Source: Cristatella mucedo
Taxonomy: Eukaryota; Bryozoa; Phylactolaemata; Cristatellidae
DNA length: 60,000 nucleotides
Assembly (NCBI GenBank): GCA_009760855.2
Contig: WPIO01000018.1
Span: 6,433,501 to 6,493,500, forward strand
Direction: 5' to 3'
Under the pieces are notes generated by a model. It was not told the origin of the DNA, did no database searches, and was given only the letters and a program-made list of their open reading frames with translations. Made by a program: the position numbers and the translations under genes. This document shows positions 41,401 through 49,940 of the stretch, one piece after another; positions within the stretch are counted from its first letter, which is position 1; each line of letters opens with the position of its first letter.

Positions 41401-43874
41401 CAAGCGTCCAACTGGCAAGAGCTTGCCTCCCATCATGTATCTACAGACCCTTGGTCCATCGCCCCAGTACCACAAGTGCCCTGAGTTCCCACCCCAACCC
41501 TCCACTGTGTGATCAGCCATCTTCAGAAGACAGCAGCAAATCAGACAGCGAGGAAGATGTTGCACCTCCAGATTCACAGATGCAACTGAGGAAAGAGAGC
41601 CATACTTGTGCAACCAGAACGACCTCAACGGTGTGATCAAAGACATATTGGTCTAAGCAAATCAGATGCTGGACGGCTGTCATCTAGACTCAGGGAGTGA
41701 AATTTTTTGGTGAAAGTAACAGATCAGAGAAAGCAAACCAACTTTTTCTAATCTTCTTTAGTTAATAAGTCGGGCTGTGCTTTTTCAGCAATGTAGCCGG
41801 TCTGTTCGGAGCTATAGGAGTCGCAATATAGCCGGCGTTAATGGCTCCTGTTCGCAGAGTGTTTCTCCGGGAACATCGAGGCCGTGCTGCGTCATAACGA
41901 AGAAGTAGTACCCGTGTCTCCCTATGGCTCACTCTATGCACGTCAAAGAGCACTATACCCGAGTCAAGATTGATGTTGCAGAGCATCTTGAAGCATGACG
42001 ACTATGGCTGAGAGGTGACTGAACACTTCAAAACGGTGCCACTCCTGATTTGCCTCGAAGACGGTTTCACAAAATTTCCTTATTTTGTGTGTTTGTCTAT
42101 GACACAAGCCAGAACACTAAGGCAGAACGAACACACAAAGGGGACTAGCAACTGCAGACCGAGTTCTCTGCAGTGAAGAGCAACATCAAGTGAAGCCACT
42201 TGTATATTCTCGGCCGGTGCTGACGCACTGCTCGGCACTGCACATCAAGCTCTCAGCCTCATCAAGCACTTTGTCACGGCTCCAAGGAACTGAGCCAGCT
42301 CAGCGTTCAAGCACCTTTAAGACGTCTTTCCAAAGCTGCCGGAGGCAATGGTCTGAGTTAGCACGTTCGTCAGTCCGAAGATAAACAAGATCGTCGAGTG
42401 TGCTGAATTCATCAATACACTGAACGGGATGGAGAAGGAGGCAAAAGTTCTTACGCTGACCCACAAGGCCCGCCACGGCTTGGCTCCTTCATACTTAGCT
42501 GAACTGCTACATCAGTTTCAGCCTGTTCGTGCCCTGAGTTCCTGTGTGGACAATAAATTAGCTGTCCCATTCCTCCGCTTAAAGACAGTTGGCGACAGAA
42601 GCTTTAGCTCTGCAGGTCCTAGACTGTGGAACTCGCTTCCACAATTCTTACGAAACGACAACTACTCTCCTACTGCCGACTATGGCACATCTTTTTCGGC
42701 GGTCCTGAGCTGCTACTTCTATGCTACTCACTACCTCAACTGCTCTCCTAACTCTGCTATGCTTCCCACTTTCTCTTTGTTTCGTGAGACGAAGTCTGTT
42801 GGCTACCGAATGCTTACCAAAAGCCGCTTAGGCTGTGAGTGCGCTATCCTAGCTGATTAAACAGCCTCTTTTGTATAGCGACAGAAGAGCCTTTACGGCT
42901 ATCACCACCGCTTGCAGTGGCGATAAAGGATCGCCCACCGCAGGAATCGAACCCGCGACCTCGGGACCGAGGTCGTGAAAGCAACCGCCTTACCTAGTGT
43001 GCCATCACGGCTATACAAAACTCTCCTGCGTAACACCCACATAGTCTTTATGACTTTGTGGAGTTACATATATTATTACATACAAGGAACAATCTCGGTG
43101 CCCTGGTTCGGGGCATGCTTCTGTGTTAGCTGAATCGCAAGGCTGCAGAAGACTATTAGCAGCTCAGGTTCAAGCTCTCATATAGAGCTGCACCAAAACG
43201 AGATGGAGAACATCCGCCTCAAAGTCCACATCCTTGATGCTCATCTTGGCAAATTAGAAGGGAACGTGGGAGCTTACTCAGGAGGAGGAGGAGCTAGTGA
43301 GCGCTTCCGCCAGGATATGCTTGACTTTGAACTCGTTACCAAGGACGCCATGGCGACAACTCGATGGCAGACTACGTTAGGAGGCTTCTTCGACAAAACG
43401 ATTCATAGTACAGCTGCAAGTCTAGAACATCTACTCATTTATGAATTCTTTTGAGAGGTCACTTTCAATGACGAGAAATAATGCATATTAATTTGGACTG
43501 GTTTGCTATTTTTTCTGACTTGGTAGTTTTTTTTTGCCAGAAGTGGGTTAGTTTCAGGCTAGTCAATGTTCTCGGCAAAAAAAGCAACGTTCTTAGAAAC
43601 CAGTGGCCGTATTCTATGCTTCTGAGGTATAACCAATTAGGAACCAATACTTACTACCGACGGAAAATAATTATGCCAAGTAGAGTCACTCCTACGTGAC
43701 ATGCACACAAAAAAGAAGCAGCAGCAAGACCTAAGAGCAGCACCCTGAGAGCATGTAAAGTGTGTGCAGACTTACCTGACAGCATCTCTGGATGTTAGAC
43801 AAGATGGCACTGTCATCGGTGCCCGATTGGGCTGTGCTGCCAAGTACGCCAGCAGCCGTCGACCTCATGGATCC
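23164..43874 (-). CDS. E4F1: E4F1-type C2H2 zinc-finger transcription factor (nine coding exons)
   Basis: Exons at 43,874-43,776, 39,594-39,418, 38,241-37,835, 36,174-35,930, 33,246-33,029, 31,441-31,243, 30,052-29,838, 23,782-23,615 and 23,433-23,164 join in phase (0,0,2,1,0,1,0,0), about 660 aa. Fingers 1-2 (N-terminal) are followed by an acidic Ser/Thr/Asp linker, then six tandem fingers, then an acidic tail. Two fingers are completed only across splice junctions (exons 1/2 and 5/6), strong evidence for the model. The post-finger segment TVLTEFSSVAAHTQYI resembles what I recall of vertebrate E4F1 (VLVEFSSVVADTQEYI), and GTLNRHLRAK precedes it as there. In vertebrates E4F1 is a DNA-binding regulator and atypical E3 acting on p53. 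The start is either ATG 43,868 or in an upstream exon. Confidence 0.82.
23615..23782 (-). CDS. E4F1: E4F1 exon 8
   Basis: 56 codons from YIVLEQGTSLEDLQTAVPK to MRIQYTCDDE, between acceptor aattgtgccag and donor GAG|GTAGCT, phase 0 at both ends. It is separated from exon 7 by a 6-kb intron that holds the LINE-B insertion. Confidence 0.75.
24040..24072. repeat. Short AT/TA microsatellite in E4F1 intron 7
   Basis: About 30 bp of ATTATTAT and TATATATA. The second copy is expanded to about 110 bp (55,545-55,665). Confidence 0.8.
24331..28374 (+). mobile_element. LINE-B: near-full-length, inactivated CR1/L2-like retrotransposon
   Basis: The borders are exact by comparison with the uninterrupted site at 55,936/55,937. 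An endonuclease frame from 24,441 has INVRSLKTK, GGGVAIVVRE, YRPP, EDFNIHVD (usually GDFN) and SDHCSV. The linker follows, then RT fingers (LANYRTVSLLPFLSKILEK), motif A (LLDLSAAFDTIDHE), motif B (GVPQGSVLGP), motif C (YADDTQLY) and the C-terminal region to 28,315. The 3' end is (ATTAC)n. Defects: TAG at 25,500-25,502, a nested LINE-A (26,357-26,904), a 1-nt loss near 27,253 and TGA at 27,479-27,481. No ORF1 is seen. It lies in E4F1 intron 7, antisense to E4F1. Confidence 0.88.
26357..26904 (-). mobile_element. Nested LINE-A inside LINE-B
   Basis: 5'-truncated, minus strand: (AAT)n at the left, then 3' UTR, then LKSFGDRAFSSYAPKAWNSL and DFKVLSLTFRSLHSMAPAYL. TAGTTGA at 26,350-26,356 and 26,905-26,911 is the target-site duplication. 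Removing one copy with the insert restores the LINE-B frame (KQLVEHIENIGM). Confidence 0.88.
28376..29084. repeat. E4F1 intron 7 with a small 27-bp-unit array
   Basis: About two to three units containing acagctacatacatcgt lie at 28,482-28,540 and again near 28,606. The second copy is expanded to about six units. Otherwise nothing recognised. Confidence 0.6.
29085..29362 (+). mobile_element. LINE-A remnants in E4F1 intron 7
   Basis: A short ORF piece (ttttaggtcccttcattctc) and a tail (aaagttctccgagggtgcta) followed by (AAT)n at 29,336-29,361. Confidence 0.55.
29838..30052 (-). CDS. E4F1: E4F1 exon 7
   Basis: 215 bp. The acceptor is catcttttgcag; the phase-1 start gives VPCTYQLSQLRLMQQ directly after HLRAK of exon 6. 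It contains TVLTEFSSVAAHTQYI, the segment used to call E4F1. The donor is GAGCAG|GTACAG (phase 0). Confidence 0.8.
30560..30619. repeat. (TC)n microsatellite in E4F1 intron 6
   Basis: About 30 TC units; 11 to 12 bp shorter in the second copy (about 58,230-58,281). Confidence 0.95.
31060..31235. repeat. 16-bp GC-rich minisatellite beside E4F1 exon 6
   Basis: About ten imperfect copies of ggcgtggccagctgga. The second copy keeps only about two units (58,705-58,738). It extends the exon 6 open frame artificially. Confidence 0.88.
31243..31441 (-). CDS. E4F1: E4F1 exon 6
   Basis: 199 bp. It completes finger 6 (NAWKVHSRTH), then finger 7 (CSSCPRQFREKSSLVRHART, then H), then finger 8 (CRFCGRHFSEHGTLNRHLRA, then K). 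Finger 8 lacks the expected last His. The acceptor is gctttgtag and the donor CCAAAG|GTTCGG (phase 1). A minisatellite follows in the intron. Confidence 0.88.
31620..32262 (-). mobile_element. LINE-A fragment in E4F1 intron 5
   Basis: The 3' UTR (agcgccctaagagaagaagt) is at the left. The C-terminal ORF follows in broken frames (LAGDRAFSSHASNVLNS, CHIAPLLTHPILLLPIKQCI). Confidence 0.7.
32612..32775. repeat. 14-bp array in E4F1 intron 5
   Basis: About eleven variants of tttcatcgccactg in tandem. The plus-strand FHRHCFIAT-like peptides are repeat artefacts. Confidence 0.88.
33029..33246 (-). CDS. E4F1: E4F1 exon 5
   Basis: 218 bp with fingers 4 (CPHCPKDFATKDMFNKHLLA, then H) and 5 (CGECGKMFKRISHVKEHLKV, then H) and the first half of finger 6 (CSDCDKTFKTT). 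The acceptor is ctcgttgcag and the donor ACG|GTAAGA. Confidence 0.9.
33725..33985 (+). repeat. Degraded tRNA-like SINE and (AC)n tract
   Basis: A B-box-like segment (gaggtcgcgggtttgactcc) follows a diverged tRNA-like head at 33,725-33,830. An (AC)n run occupies 33,910-33,985. Confidence 0.4.
34030..34982. other. AT-rich low complexity and unassigned intron 4 DNA
   Basis: 34,040-34,180 is almost purely A/T (aataaata variants). The rest contains no recognised gene or element. It lies in the E4F1 intron between exons 4 and 5. Confidence 0.45.
34985..35312 (-). mobile_element. LINE-B 3' fragment
   Basis: The reverse complement follows LINE-B from LKTGDDRSCSSAGPRLWN through NDNYSP to the TESRL end and 3' UTR. 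5'-truncated and diverged. Confidence 0.75.
35315..35929. other. E4F1 intron 4, AT-rich repeats
   Basis: TA-rich microsatellite DNA at 35,318-35,430 includes a small palindrome (atactgatatatg paired with catatcagtat). A 21-bp phrase (cgtgggtgccaaatggccag plus one base) occurs twice near 35,656 and 35,692. Confidence 0.5.
35930..36174 (-). CDS. E4F1: E4F1 exon 4
   Basis: 245 bp from DSTVAVQQLLQLSTLLAAS to finger 3 (CPVCKRTFKAGSYLRLHMRS, then H) and the linker start TG. The donor is CACACCG|GTACTC; the phase-1 join with exon 5 produces the canonical TGERPHKC finger linker. Confidence 0.88.
36395..37040 (-). mobile_element. LINE-A fragment in E4F1 intron 3
   Basis: On the minus strand: TNLKSFGDRSFS, ISAMSLTFRSFHSFHLAYLS and VTFHLHCLLEGLPACLIGAY, with the tail at about 36,420. 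Several frame breaks. Confidence 0.7.
37041..37834. other. E4F1 intron 3, nothing recognised
   Basis: Apart from a short (ACT)n run near 37,468, no coding or repeat signature is visible. Confidence 0.4.
37835..38241 (-). CDS. E4F1: E4F1 exon 3, acidic linker
   Basis: 407 bp from VIDEALDQTSVTDVV to DALRVKCVR. Rich in Asp, Glu, Ser, Thr, Asn and Gly and without fingers, so a flexible, possibly activating linker. The acceptor is tttctttactag; the donor is CAG|GTCACA in phase 2, matched exactly by exon 4. Confidence 0.8.
38425..38489. repeat. (GA)n microsatellite in E4F1 intron 2
   Basis: About 31 GA units; poly-Ser/Leu frames on the minus strand are artefacts. Confidence 0.95.
38490..39417. 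other. E4F1 intron 2, nothing recognised
   Basis: No exon, domain or intact element seen. A short CA-rich run occurs near 39,178-39,206. Confidence 0.4.
39418..39594 (-). CDS. E4F1: E4F1 exon 2
   Basis: 59 codons, VCKVIFGEAERLMEHLRSH (rest of finger 1), a Gln-rich spacer, then finger 2 (CGLCGHTAPSGDALDDHVAQ, then LH), ending ATELDAK. The acceptor is tttcttacag and the donor AAG|GTCAGA. Both ends are phase 0. Confidence 0.82.
39610..40135. mobile_element. LINE-A tails in two orientations
   Basis: A minus-strand tail at 39,618-39,668 (gcgctcccagagaacttgtt) is followed by a diverged plus-strand fragment that ends near 40,130 (aaaagagattcagttctagt). Confidence 0.5.
40136..40312 (+). repeat. SINE-1, diverged copy
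   Basis: A tRNA-like head (ccagtgataaggtgctcgct and ttgtgcattggagtcctgca) precedes the SINE-1 body (caagcagcggtgggaatcag, gaggctcttctgctgctatc). Older than the other copies. Confidence 0.6.
40313..40792. other. E4F1 intron 1, nothing recognised
   Basis: AT-rich sequence with no exon or repeat signature. Confidence 0.4.
40793..40932 (+). repeat. SINE-2, best plus-strand copy
   Basis: An A-box-like segment (taagcggttaaggtgtttgc) and B box (atgggctcgagccccgagg) make a tRNA-like head. The tail (aagattaagttctcttgggg, tgctatacaaatgaaata) resembles the LINE-A 3' end. Confidence 0.75.
41097..41228 (-). repeat. SINE-2, minus-strand copy
   Basis: Reverse complement of the family: tail ttgcatagcaccctaagaga at the left, then ggagctcgagcccacgacct and agcaccttaaccgcttgacc (B and A boxes). 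Confidence 0.75.
41275..41760 (+). pseudogene. Decayed coding remnant, possibly from a mobile gene
   Basis: Frame-shifting plus-strand translation gives YKGEKRATKWILRVAIPPKD early, then EPYLCNQNDLNGVIKDI and GLSKSDAGRLSSRLRE. The second part resembles the DLVRDLGLSK-x-x-AELLGSRL phrase that I recall from repetitive uncharacterised invertebrate proteins. Stops at 41,654 and in the last segment break it. Function unknown. Confidence 0.35.
41761..42429. other. E4F1 intron 1, nothing recognised
   Basis: Mixed sequence without a supported element; short open frames only. Confidence 0.35.
42430..43062 (+). mobile_element. LINE-B 3' fragment split by a SINE-1
   Basis: KVLTLTHKARHGLAPSYLAE through FYATHYLNCSPNSAML to SRLGCECAI, interrupted at 42,847 by SINE-1 and resuming at 43,010 with the 3' UTR (tatacaaaactctcctgcgt). 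Confidence 0.85.
42848..43009 (-). repeat. SINE-1 inserted in LINE-B, with target-site duplication
   Basis: Minus-strand SINE-1: B box reads ggaatcgaacccgcgacct on plus, and the head ends ctagtgtgccatcacg. GCTAT on both sides (42,843-42,847 and 43,010-43,014) is the duplication. Removing one GCTAT with the insert restores the LINE-B sequence gcgctatacaaaac. Confidence 0.85.
43063..43775. other. E4F1 intron 1, unassigned open frame
   Basis: A plus-strand open frame at 43,203-43,454 (MENIRLKVHILDAHLGKLEG start) is hydrophilic and not recognised. It may be a remnant of a repeat-encoded protein. Confidence 0.25.
43776..43874 (-). CDS. E4F1: E4F1 exon 1 (first found)
   Basis: 99 bp between acceptor ctgcccgtacag and donor CAG|GTAAGT. 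It reads GSMRSTAAGV to SNIQRCCQ, supplying the first cysteine of finger 1, completed by exon 2. ATG at 43,868 could be the start. Because an acceptor precedes it, a non-coding or short coding exon should lie upstream. Confidence 0.75.
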
Positions 43875-44062
43875 CTGTACGGGCAGCGAGTGCACATGTG
43901 TCGGCCAGCGGTACGAGCTAGGTTGTCAGGTAACGAATGCATTATTGTGGAACCAACAAGAGAAAGCCGACCTCTGGAGCAAAGCAGGCACCTTGCAGAA
44001 TCGTCTTGCACAACATGGATGCACACAGGCAACAAACAGGAAAGCATGTGCACAATGCAGCA

Positions 44063-44586
44063 AGAGCTAGGATGGTTGCCGGTTGAGCAAAGGATACAGA
44101 GCATAGTTCTTACGCTGACCCACAAGGCCCGCCACGGCTTGGCTCCTTCGTACCTAGCTGAACTGCTGCATCAGTTTCAGCCTGTTTGCGTCCTCAGGTC
44201 CTGTGTGGACAATAAATTAGCTGTCCCATTCCTCCACTTAAAGACAGCTGGCGACAGAAGCTTTAGCTCTGCAGGTCCTAGACTGTGGAGCTCGCTTCCA
44301 CAATTCTTACGCAACGATAACTACTCTCCTACTGCCGACTATGGCACATCTTTTTCAGCGGTCCTGAACTGCTACTTCTATGCTACTCACTACCTCAACT
44401 GCTCTCCTGACTCTGCTATGCTTGCTACTTTCTCTTGTTGTGTGAGACGAAGTCTGTTGGCTACCAAATGTGTACCGAAAGCTGCTTAGGCTGTGAGTGC
44501 GCTATACAAAACTCTCCTGCGTAACACCCACATGGTCTTTATGACTTTGTGGAGTTACTGATGGAGATACATTACATTACATTACA
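44063..44586 (+). mobile_element. LINE-B 3' fragment with intact tail
   Basis: Starts at ELGWLPVEQRIQ, runs through HGLAPSYLAELLHQFQPV and FYATHYLNCSPDSAML, and ends in a 3' UTR with (ATTAC)n at 44,570-44,586. It lies upstream of the first E4F1 exon found. Confidence 0.85.
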
Positions 44587-45503
44587 ATGCAAAACGTTCG
44601 AATGTAAGTGCAGCTGCACTAATCAGACAGCTCGTGCATTTATCCACAGCTAATCACTTCGGTGTCACACCCGCCTTGGTTTGGCACAGGGGCACGGTGC
44701 TCACCTATCAGTTAATACGGCGTCGTTTGTGCTCATAGAGCCAGCTCACGTCCTGCAATGGGCACAGTGGCCCTCTCTAGCAGACTGCTAAACATGGACG
44801 TGCGCGTCTGTTTATGTTTATGAAAAATAAAAACGTTTAGACATAAATTAAATATTAAAAAATGAATTTCTGTTCTGCTTAGGTTTTTCCGTTAAACCTT
44901 AACACTAAATGCTAAACCCTAAAATTTAAACCCTAAACCCCAAAGCCAAACTAAAAAAGAATTCAAAATCTAACGACTACAACCCAAAAAACATGTATCC
45001 AAAAACTTACAACTTCTATGCACTACACCAACAATCCTAAAACCTAAGCTAAATGATACAAGTATATTGAAATGTGTTTATATAACATAAATATAAACAG
45101 ATGCTAGTGACCACGTTGAACAGCCTGCAATGGGCACTGTGCCCACAGCAGAAAGTGGGCCGGCTCTATGAACAAACATCACCGTATTAGCTTCACCTGC
45201 AGCAACCAGGCTCGAGGGCCGAGCCCTGTGGCATAAGTAGAGCCACAAAATAGAGATTACATTCCCATCAAGGCAATAAAAAAATTCTGTTTCCGCTGCT
45301 CGAACTTCATGAGGCATGGCGTGAGTTTGAGTCCTGCAGAAGGCAGTCTGCCATCATTTATTGCCTTCTGCAAGCCCTCTTTGGCTGGTGGGTCTCAGCT
45401 ACGTTTAGTTTTAAGATTACAGCAGTACACGATACGAGTCACGAGTACGAGTCAACAAGCGAGCGATTCTTCAATGCTCGAAGCAATCGCGAAAGCCCCT
45501 GGT
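44587..45503. other. Region upstream of E4F1 and left of the duplication junction
   Basis: This should contain the E4F1 promoter and any non-coding first exon, but no motif singles them out. Degenerate CCCTAAA-like units occur at 44,915-44,940. A diverged tRNA-like SINE piece (gtgagtttgagtcctgcaga) is near 45,320. Confidence 0.35.
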
Positions 45504-46086
45504 TTGAAATGGCTCGTCCGCTTCGTTTGCAGATTGCAAATGTCCGGCATCGCTCTGGGAAGACTGCAAGAGGAGAGGAAACAGTGGCGAAAGGATCATC
45601 CATTCGTACGTGCCTCACCTCTCGCGCTGCCTCGGGTCCCTGCCTGCCTGTCCTAGCTGCCGCTGCCTGCTAGACCTGCGCCCTGTCCTAGCCCCCCTCC
45701 CCCAGACCTGCCTGCAGCACCTTGCCCGCTGCCCTTCTCCTGCCTGCCGTTCGTGTGCAAAGAAGCAGCCAGTTGTTGCTTACAATGCCGGAGCGGGCAC
45801 ACCTGGCAGCTGGTGCGTGCGGCCCGAAGCACCCCCATGCGGCCCGCAGCAGCAGCAGCAGCCACTGCCGCGCGGCCAGTCGCCTTATTGTCCTGCGAGG
45901 GACTGGACCGACGCATACTTGGCGAGGACCTGTTGTGCGACCACTATTGGCTGTGGAAATGTGTGAAGTGTAAAATGTTTTCTTCCCGGCTGTTTGGCTC
46001 ATATTATATGTATAGGTATCTATACACTGACACCGACAAATACACACACACATACACGTATTTATATGTGTGTGTATGTGTTTGTA

Positions 46087-46210
46087 TTTCGCCCTAAAAA
46101 ACGTGATCTCTATTCAAGTGCTTCATCCACAGGGCTTGAGTCCTCGACCTTGGCCGTCAAATACATTCGCCCTGACCATGGTTGAGGCGAACATCTGGGC
46201 CAAACCAGGC
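46087..46210 (-). repeat. SINE-2, copy of 11,107
   Basis: Duplicate of the intron 1 SINE-2, nearly identical. A second SINE-2 (plus) follows at 46,495-46,635, the duplicate of 11,515. Confidence 0.55.
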
Positions 46211-47734
46211 GTAGCCGTGTCTTTATGAGAAAGGAAGGAAACAGTGTGAGAGGATACTGGGACACCGGGGGGGGGGGGTAGGGGTTGGACAATGCCCTCA
46301 TTATTAATGTAGTGTACCATGTCGACGACTAGTCAAACGTGTGGTAGCAGTTAATGTTCAATATTGGAGACATCGGATCCTCAAAGAGCAGCTTCCTGCC
46401 AGACCCAGTCAAGCTTAGCAGACCCATGGAGGTGGGCGTATCGCATGACTTCTCTCTTGTTGTCCTCGTCAACCTATACGCCATCCTATTTTTCTGCACG
46501 AGTAAAGGCGCTCACCTTTACCGACCGAGGTCAAGGTGAATGCATTTGACTACCCCGGTCGTGGACTCGATTCTTGCGGCACGTGTGAAGCACCTGGACA
46601 GAGGTAACGTTCTCTTAGGGCACTGTGCAAACTAGCATATTTATTTTTTTAATTATTTCAATATTCCCTTTCCTACCAATTCTCGGCATTGTGAAGTGCA
46701 GCTCCGCTGTGCCGTTGGCATTGTTGCCTGCTGTTGAGAGCTAGCGGCAGTGGTGCGCTCCCGGCAGCAACCTCTTGATCTTCCAGATGTCTTGCTCTGA
46801 TTGTGCAACCAAGTGCCGCGAGTGTGCACAGCCCTGGGCTCCTAACTTGTCTGCCTTCGCTGGTCTTAGATTGTGCTCTTTGGCCGAACTTTTGTGAGCC
46901 GCTACCTCGTTGGGTTGGAGGTAGCTGTGCCTCGTGTAGCATGGGACGTCGTAATTACTTGTGGGCTGCATTAATCTCCTATGGTGGTAGGTAGGTACTG
47001 CATGTTTTCCATAGGGAATTCAGCCAATGGCAGACTTGAGCTGCGTCTTCGCTGGCAGTCGTAGGCCTCTCTCCAAAGCTTTCGGAACTTGTAGCTGGGC
47101 CATTGGTTTGGGAGGTGCAGTGTAGCTGATGGGAAGGCTGGCATGGTATTGGCTGCATACTGAAAAGTGATCGCTGGTCTCTTTGTAATGGCGGATCAAG
47201 AGGTTCAAGTGGTTCAGGAGCAGCCGGCTACTGAGGAGCCGGGTGGATATTCTGCCTGGATATAGTTGGCTGAGGTGACAAATCATTAGGACACAAATAA
47301 TCCTGATTAATACGAAGATCTAATGCACACACCACTACTACTACTACTACTACTACAATGGTTGAATGTGAATTGTTGACAAAATGAGTATTACCATGTG
47401 CACCAGCCTCGGGGTAACTTCAGGCCGAGGGTCGAGTCAGCTGCTGTAGAGCATGCTGCTGCTGCTGCTGGCCACTCACGTCGATGAAACGTTCTCATCG
47501 TGTCATGCTGCCGCTGGATCTCGTGAACTGGCATTTAGACAGCACCTGCATCGGTGTCACGTCCCAAAATGGCAAGGTCTGCCTTTGTTGTCAAAATTTT
47601 ATGACAACGCTGGTTTTGTGTCCTGCATAGTACCACTCTGCGTGATCGGGCTGCTAGAGGATCCGTTTCATTAATTTCAAAGGCCCTGTAATTTCAGAGA
47701 ACCTAGGGTGCCTTCGAAAGCTGCAGTGAAATGT

Positions 47735-47947
47735 GAGTTCAGCTCTGCTGTTTGACCCTAGTTTTTAATATTTTTTATTTCGGTTTGTTACATTTGGCTG
47801 TATACATCAATATATACATGTATACATGTATCAGCAAACGCCCTGGAGCTTTATGTTCCGTAATCGTTGACATATAGCACCAATTTTATCTAACCGAAAT
47901 AAAAAATATTAAAGACTAGGGTCAAACAAGCAGAGCTGAACTCACAC
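47735..47947. repeat. Fold-back inverted repeat, second copy
   Basis: Same arms as 12,755-12,968 (47,735-47,787 and about 47,893-47,947), with two fewer A in one arm. Both arms have kept their complementarity. Confidence 0.8.
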
Positions 47948-48591
47948 TTCAAATCTCACTTCGATACATGAAATATTAGTTGAGTTATTTAATTTACAAG
48001 GCACCAACCAACCCTGGAAATGAAGCTGTATAAAAGTCACACGTATGCACCTCAACAAGCTTCAAGCATCAATAGCGATCTACCAAGGTTTGACTAGTTG
48101 GGGTACAAGTCGCATATGATGCAGAGGTCGGTAAGTCTTCTATTTGTAGATTTTTGCTTCCTGTTTACATCCAGGTTAGGCAGTGGTTTGCATAACGAAT
48201 TTTTCCTTTCATGCGGAAGTCGTCAGAACTTCCGATCCCAGTTCTAACATATTTGTCTTTCGAAAGGTACCATGAACACATATTCGATTGTCGGACAAAT
48301 TTTATAAGTATTTCATTGACTTTCCCCTTTAAACTCTGGCTCGCTGAGAGCGCAACCTGCACGGTGTGTGTATGTGTGCGTGAGGGCCAGATCTGGTTTT
48401 CTGCTCTACCGTTTGTACATAAAGGCATCACGTCTTTGTTGGCAGAGCTGTCGTGAAGACGTGCTGGTGCATCATTTGTGATGAGGTGTTGCGCATGGAA
48501 AGGGCTGCACGTCTTGGGACAGCATATGCCTGAGGTGGTGTGAGTGATTGTGACGTGGGTCCTAAGGAAGTCAGAGTGTGTATAAATATAA

Positions 48592-49940
48592 TTACCTTAA
48601 ATATAATTTACTTGTTTAGTGCCCAGAGAGATATTATCTCTGTTCGAGGCACTTTACATACCACAAAGAATGCATGTTAATTACTTAGTATATAGAATTC
48701 AAAGTGTCAGCATGCATAAGCACACAAAGGACAATTTTCACGGACACAGAAATATCTGTATGGAACTGGTGCATTTGTAGCCTCTTTTTAAATGTCTGTT
48801 GAGTCAGAGGATGTCGTGAAGGCAGTTGATCGTGAGTGAGTTCAAGCCTTTTGGGAGCATACAAACTAAATGCATGGTCTCCAAAAGATGTGAGGTTTGT
48901 TGCAGGCATAGCTTGCTAAACGAATTGGGTTAGCAGAGCTCACGGCACAATGCCTAGCCTGAGTGGAAAAGAGTTGGGATAGGTAGGTGGGAGCAAGAGA
49001 AAGAAGAGACCCAAAAGAGAGTGCATAAACCTTGAAGTCGATGCACTGCTTGATGGGTGGCACTAGTGAGGTTCGTTAGAAGAGGTGTAGTGTGGAAATT
49101 TTGACGTTGACAAAAGATAAGTTAAGTGAAGCTGGGACAGAAGAATTGTGATCCGGCAGCTATCTTTGCCGACGATGACAGACGGCGCGAGCCATTGAGT
49201 TGTGCACCAGCAGCTGCGGACAGTCAAGGGTGCTGGCATAAAAGCCCTGAATAAAGGGAACTCTAGACGTTATGCCACAAATACTTGTACTAGTTTTGCT
49301 GTCGACATACTTATCCCAGCTGAATTCCTTAGCTGAAAGTAGGTCGACTTGACATTAACAGAGCCGTGCTCGTCTAATGGCTGGCCGTTTTGGAATAGAT
49401 TACTTGTTGTCGTCAAAGGAGTGATGCCAAGTGAACCGATCTTGAGGGTTAGGTCTTCTTACTTTCAGGTGACCAGGCTTGCCAGTGACGTTTAGTTTGG
49501 TCCTATCACCATTGACATTCCGTCGCACTAAATTGAAATCCTTTAGTGATCGAGCGTTCATCACTTGTGCACCGAAAATCGGGAACTCACTCCTGGGTAC
49601 GGTCACTACCGTCGATGACCTCTCTTCTATGAAGTCTCAGCTAAAGACATGCATATTCCCCTTTCTTATGCTCTGGTGAACTCGTGTTGATGAATCAGTG
49701 CGTATTACTTGCCCGATGTCTTGATTACCGGTGGCCGTGAGTGTCTTCATGGTTGTTTTAGCCGGACGGCCAAAGCTAGGCACTTGTTTGCTTTCCATGC
49801 TTGATGCCATACTGCCAGTCACTGCCCCCCCCCACGGGTAACGATTCTCTTGCAGCAAGTTGTAAAGCGACTGAGTAGAGATAAAGTTCTATAGGGCCCT
49901 TTGCAAACGACCCATAATTATGATTATTATTATTGTTGTT
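48592..49940. mobile_element. Duplicated LINE-A fragments of UBC9 intron 1
   Basis: Minus-strand fragment 48,592-49,377 and plus-strand fragment 49,480-49,940 duplicate 13,615-14,400 and 14,500-14,965 with scattered substitutions. The G/C run at 49,824 is shorter by a few bases. Confidence 0.7.
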
